A DNA stretch of 6,636 nucleotides from Actinomycetota bacterium. Lineage in GTDB: Bacteria; Actinomycetota; Acidimicrobiia; Acidimicrobiales; JAMCPL01. The translations under genes and the position numbers were made by a program. The DNA lies in NCBI GenBank assembly GCA_023379725.1, contig JAMCPC010000086.1, forward strand, positions 31,752 to 38,387, in the 5' to 3' direction. The notes below the pieces were generated by a model. It searched no databases. It saw nothing but the letters and a program-made list of their open reading frames with translations, and was not told the origin of the DNA. Within the stretch, counting starts at the first letter, position 1. Each line of letters begins with the position of its first letter. Shown here one piece after another: positions 4,886-6,636 of the stretch.

Positions 4886-6631
4886 CTATAACTGAGGTAA
4901 GTACGTTGCCAGATCGCTTCCATTGCCGGTAATAGCCAAATCAAGACTGGCCAGCCTGGAGGAATCCAGATACCCCTCTGTACAGGCAGCTAATTTTTCT
5001 CTGGCAACCGTAGCGGGACCACATTCTAGATTACCCGCAGCTCCCCTTGGCACCTCAGCCTTTGCCGTCAACTCTGAACCGTCTTTCATCCTGATAATCA
5101 CCCTGGAAGGAAATGCCATAGTAAAAGAATCAATAGCATTGACATTCCACCAAGATTGTGCCGCGCCCATACCTTCAAGAACACCACCTGGAGTAGTAAC
5201 GTCATGGGTACCTCTACCAATATGGCCGGAGACTTTACGCATCTTTTCAAGAACATCACCTGATATGGTGGGCAATTTAGAGACCGACCCAGCAGCTGCT
5301 TTCCGCGCCGCTCCTGCTGCCATTCTTGATGCAACACGAACAACTTCCCATTCGTTCAAACCCTGAGGACGATCCCGGCCGAGCACAACACCTGCACGCA
5401 ACAGTCTCCCAAGACCAGCATCGATGACTACTGACCTACTTGGTAAAATGTTTTCAAATGATGCCGCTGCCTCTTCGGTAAGAGCCGGATCGTGTACAAC
5501 AGTAGTTATTTCTGCAATTTTGTGCAGACTGGTTGCATTCTCAGCCAGTCGGTCCGCTTGCAGATCAGCGTGACTTACGCCACCGTTTATCAATGCCAGA
5601 GCCGCCATCCAACGTAAGGAGAACGTCATGGTGACAGGAGTAGGCAAGACACGGATTCCGGCTGATCCTCTGTATTCTCTGTCCGGTGCACCATACCCGT
5701 TCAATCGAGCATATGGCCTGGACATCAGGTCCATTACATAACTTAGAAGGCTGGTCTCTATCCTGACCTCGGAAATCGTATCGGAGTCATTGATCTCCAG
5801 AGAAAGTATCGCATCAATGAGGGTATCCACGTATGCGCAACCAGGATAAGGCTTTATCGAAAGAGTCTTGGTAACCCAAGCTTCATTTAATCCGCTGAGA
5901 GCACCTTTCAATGGGGCCTCCGAAAAAGCACTCAAGAACCCAAAACTGCTGTCGAGTATGTCCAACGGTCCCGTAACCCCCGCTGAGGCCATCCTGGCAG
6001 CCCGCATGCCCGCACAGGCAGGTTCGGCCGCTGTAATGAGTTTAGAGTCCGGCATAAAAAATCCTGGCATAGTCGCCCTGGGTGGAGCATAGAGTGACAG
6101 CGCTAGTGCATGAGCAGTCTGCTGAACGGTGAGTCCCATAAGCCTGGAACACACCGCGGCAGAGGCGGCGGAGTGTACAAACGACCACATCTGCCCATTC
6201 TGCCGACCTATGAGGCAGGCACCGCCCAGACGGCCTGCAATTTCATTGGCAATCACCTGAGCAACCAGTTGCTCGATACCGCTGGATCCACTCTCATAGC
6301 CAACTATGGCAGGAACCAGGACAGCCGAATGCCCCGTATGTGCAAAGCACAGATAATCATCGTAATCTTGAGCTATGGACAGAACAGCAGCCGCGTAGAG
6401 AGCATCCTCGGCGCTCACCGACAGATCGGTTCCTGCCATGGGAACCTTTCCAGGGGATGACCATCCTTTTACGGCATCCAGTATCCGCTGCGACGCTGAA
6501 TCTCCAAGCGATGCATATACGGCAGCAATGACCGATCTCTTCTGCGCCTGTGCAAGTTCAATCACCTCTGGAGGTATGTCCTCAATCTTCGCAGACTGGA
6601 CCCACTCGGCTATCTCTTCAACTATCGCCAC
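4886..6631 (-). CDS. MmgE/PrpD family protein, unusually long (5' end at window edge)
   Basis: This family includes 2-methylcitrate dehydratase and cis-aconitate decarboxylase; members act on small carboxylic acids in the cytoplasm. The substrate here is unknown. Visible family features are the N-terminal helix ending EDIPPEVIELAQ (17-28), QDYDDYLCFAHTGHSAV (88-104), WSFVHSAASAAV (149-160, H153), SKLITAAEPACAGMRAARMA (196-215), GVTGPLDILDSSFGF (218-232), IKPYPGCAYVDTLIDAI (259-275), TPVTMTFSLRWMAALAL (331-347) and, near the end, FPSRVIIRMKDGSELTAKAE (507-526). At 581 residues it exceeds the usual 450-480 or so; the excess falls between DPALT (381-385) and about 505. The position I align with active-site K207 of human IRG1 is C206. 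The GTG at 6631 gives a natural N-terminus, but the frame is still open at the edge, so the start may lie outside. It is convergent with the carboxypeptidase gene. Confidence 0.87.
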   Translation of the reverse strand: MAIVEEIAEWVQSAKIEDIPPEVIELAQAQKRSVIAAVYASLGDSASQRILDAVKGWSSPGKVPMAGTDLSVSAEDALYAAAVLSIAQDYDDYLCFAHTGHSAVLVPAIVGYESGSSGIEQLVAQVIANEIAGRLGGACLIGRQNGQMWSFVHSAASAAVCSRLMGLTVQQTAHALALSLYAPPRATMPGFFMPDSKLITAAEPACAGMRAARMASAGVTGPLDILDSSFGFLSAFSEAPLKGALSGLNEAWVTKTLSIKPYPGCAYVDTLIDAILSLEINDSDTISEVRIETSLLSYVMDLMSRPYARLNGYGAPDREYRGSAGIRVLPTPVTMTFSLRWMAALALINGGVSHADLQADRLAENATSLHKIAEITTVVHDPALTEEAAASFENILPSRSVVIDAGLGRLLRAGVVLGRDRPQGLNEWEVVRVASRMAAGAARKAAAGSVSKLPTISGDVLEKMRKVSGHIGRGTHDVTTPGGVLEGMGAAQSWWNVNAIDSFTMAFPSRVIIRMKDGSELTAKAEVPRGAAGNLECGPATVAREKLAACTEGYLDSSRLASLDLAITGNGSDLATYLPQL

Positions 6632-6636
6632 TTCAT

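Noticed and set aside
4923..5366. A 147-codon plus-strand frame
   Set aside because: It is antisense to the well-supported C-terminal part of the MmgE/PrpD gene and shows no domain features.
4540..5491. AAGAGCCGGATC occurs both in the gap (from 4540) and in the MmgE/PrpD gene (from 5480)
   Set aside because: A 12-bp match with no further similarity around it is most simply chance.

Overview
The window reads as an ordinary chromosomal stretch of a bacterium of roughly balanced base composition. A peptidoglycan D,D-carboxypeptidase rules for Bacteria. The combination of a DUF929 membrane protein, a LACTB2-like metallo-hydrolase, an MmgE/PrpD protein and promoters placed so close to start codons that the mRNAs should be leaderless suggests an actinobacterium, perhaps an acidophilic Acidimicrobiia-type lineage. 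This placement is inference and is only moderately secure.

Layout: (1) positions 1-1839, minus strand, a two-gene unit: an alpha/beta hydrolase (889-1839) followed after only one extra stop codon by an MBL-fold hydrolase with a C-terminal winged helix (1-885, running off the left edge). (2) 1840-1964, a divergent intergenic region with a good leaderless promoter for the hydrolase and a 15-bp inverted repeat just before the opposite gene. (3) 1965-4334, plus strand, two membrane-anchored extracytoplasmic proteins: a DUF929 thioredoxin-like protein with a CPYC motif and an S11-family D-Ala-D-Ala carboxypeptidase with its own apparent leaderless promoter. (4) 4335-4885, a 551-bp gap between convergent genes with no convincing protein gene. 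It holds a consensus-like minus-strand promoter, a compact set of nested inverted repeats that could be a structured RNA capped by a GUGA tetraloop, and three imperfect copies of a short repeat. (5) 4886-6631, minus strand, an MmgE/PrpD family protein that is about 100 residues longer than usual; its first codon lies within a few bases of the right edge, so the true start may be outside the window.

Functionally, the left pair looks like soluble hydrolytic enzymes of unknown substrate made from one transcript. The central pair works outside the membrane, one on disulfides (by motif) and one on peptidoglycan stem peptides; both carry a CxxC, which makes a redox link possible but unproven. The MmgE/PrpD protein is a putative carboxylic-acid dehydratase or isomerase-type enzyme. 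No mobile element, CRISPR array, tRNA or rRNA was seen. The most unusual item is the putative structured RNA at 4544-4660.
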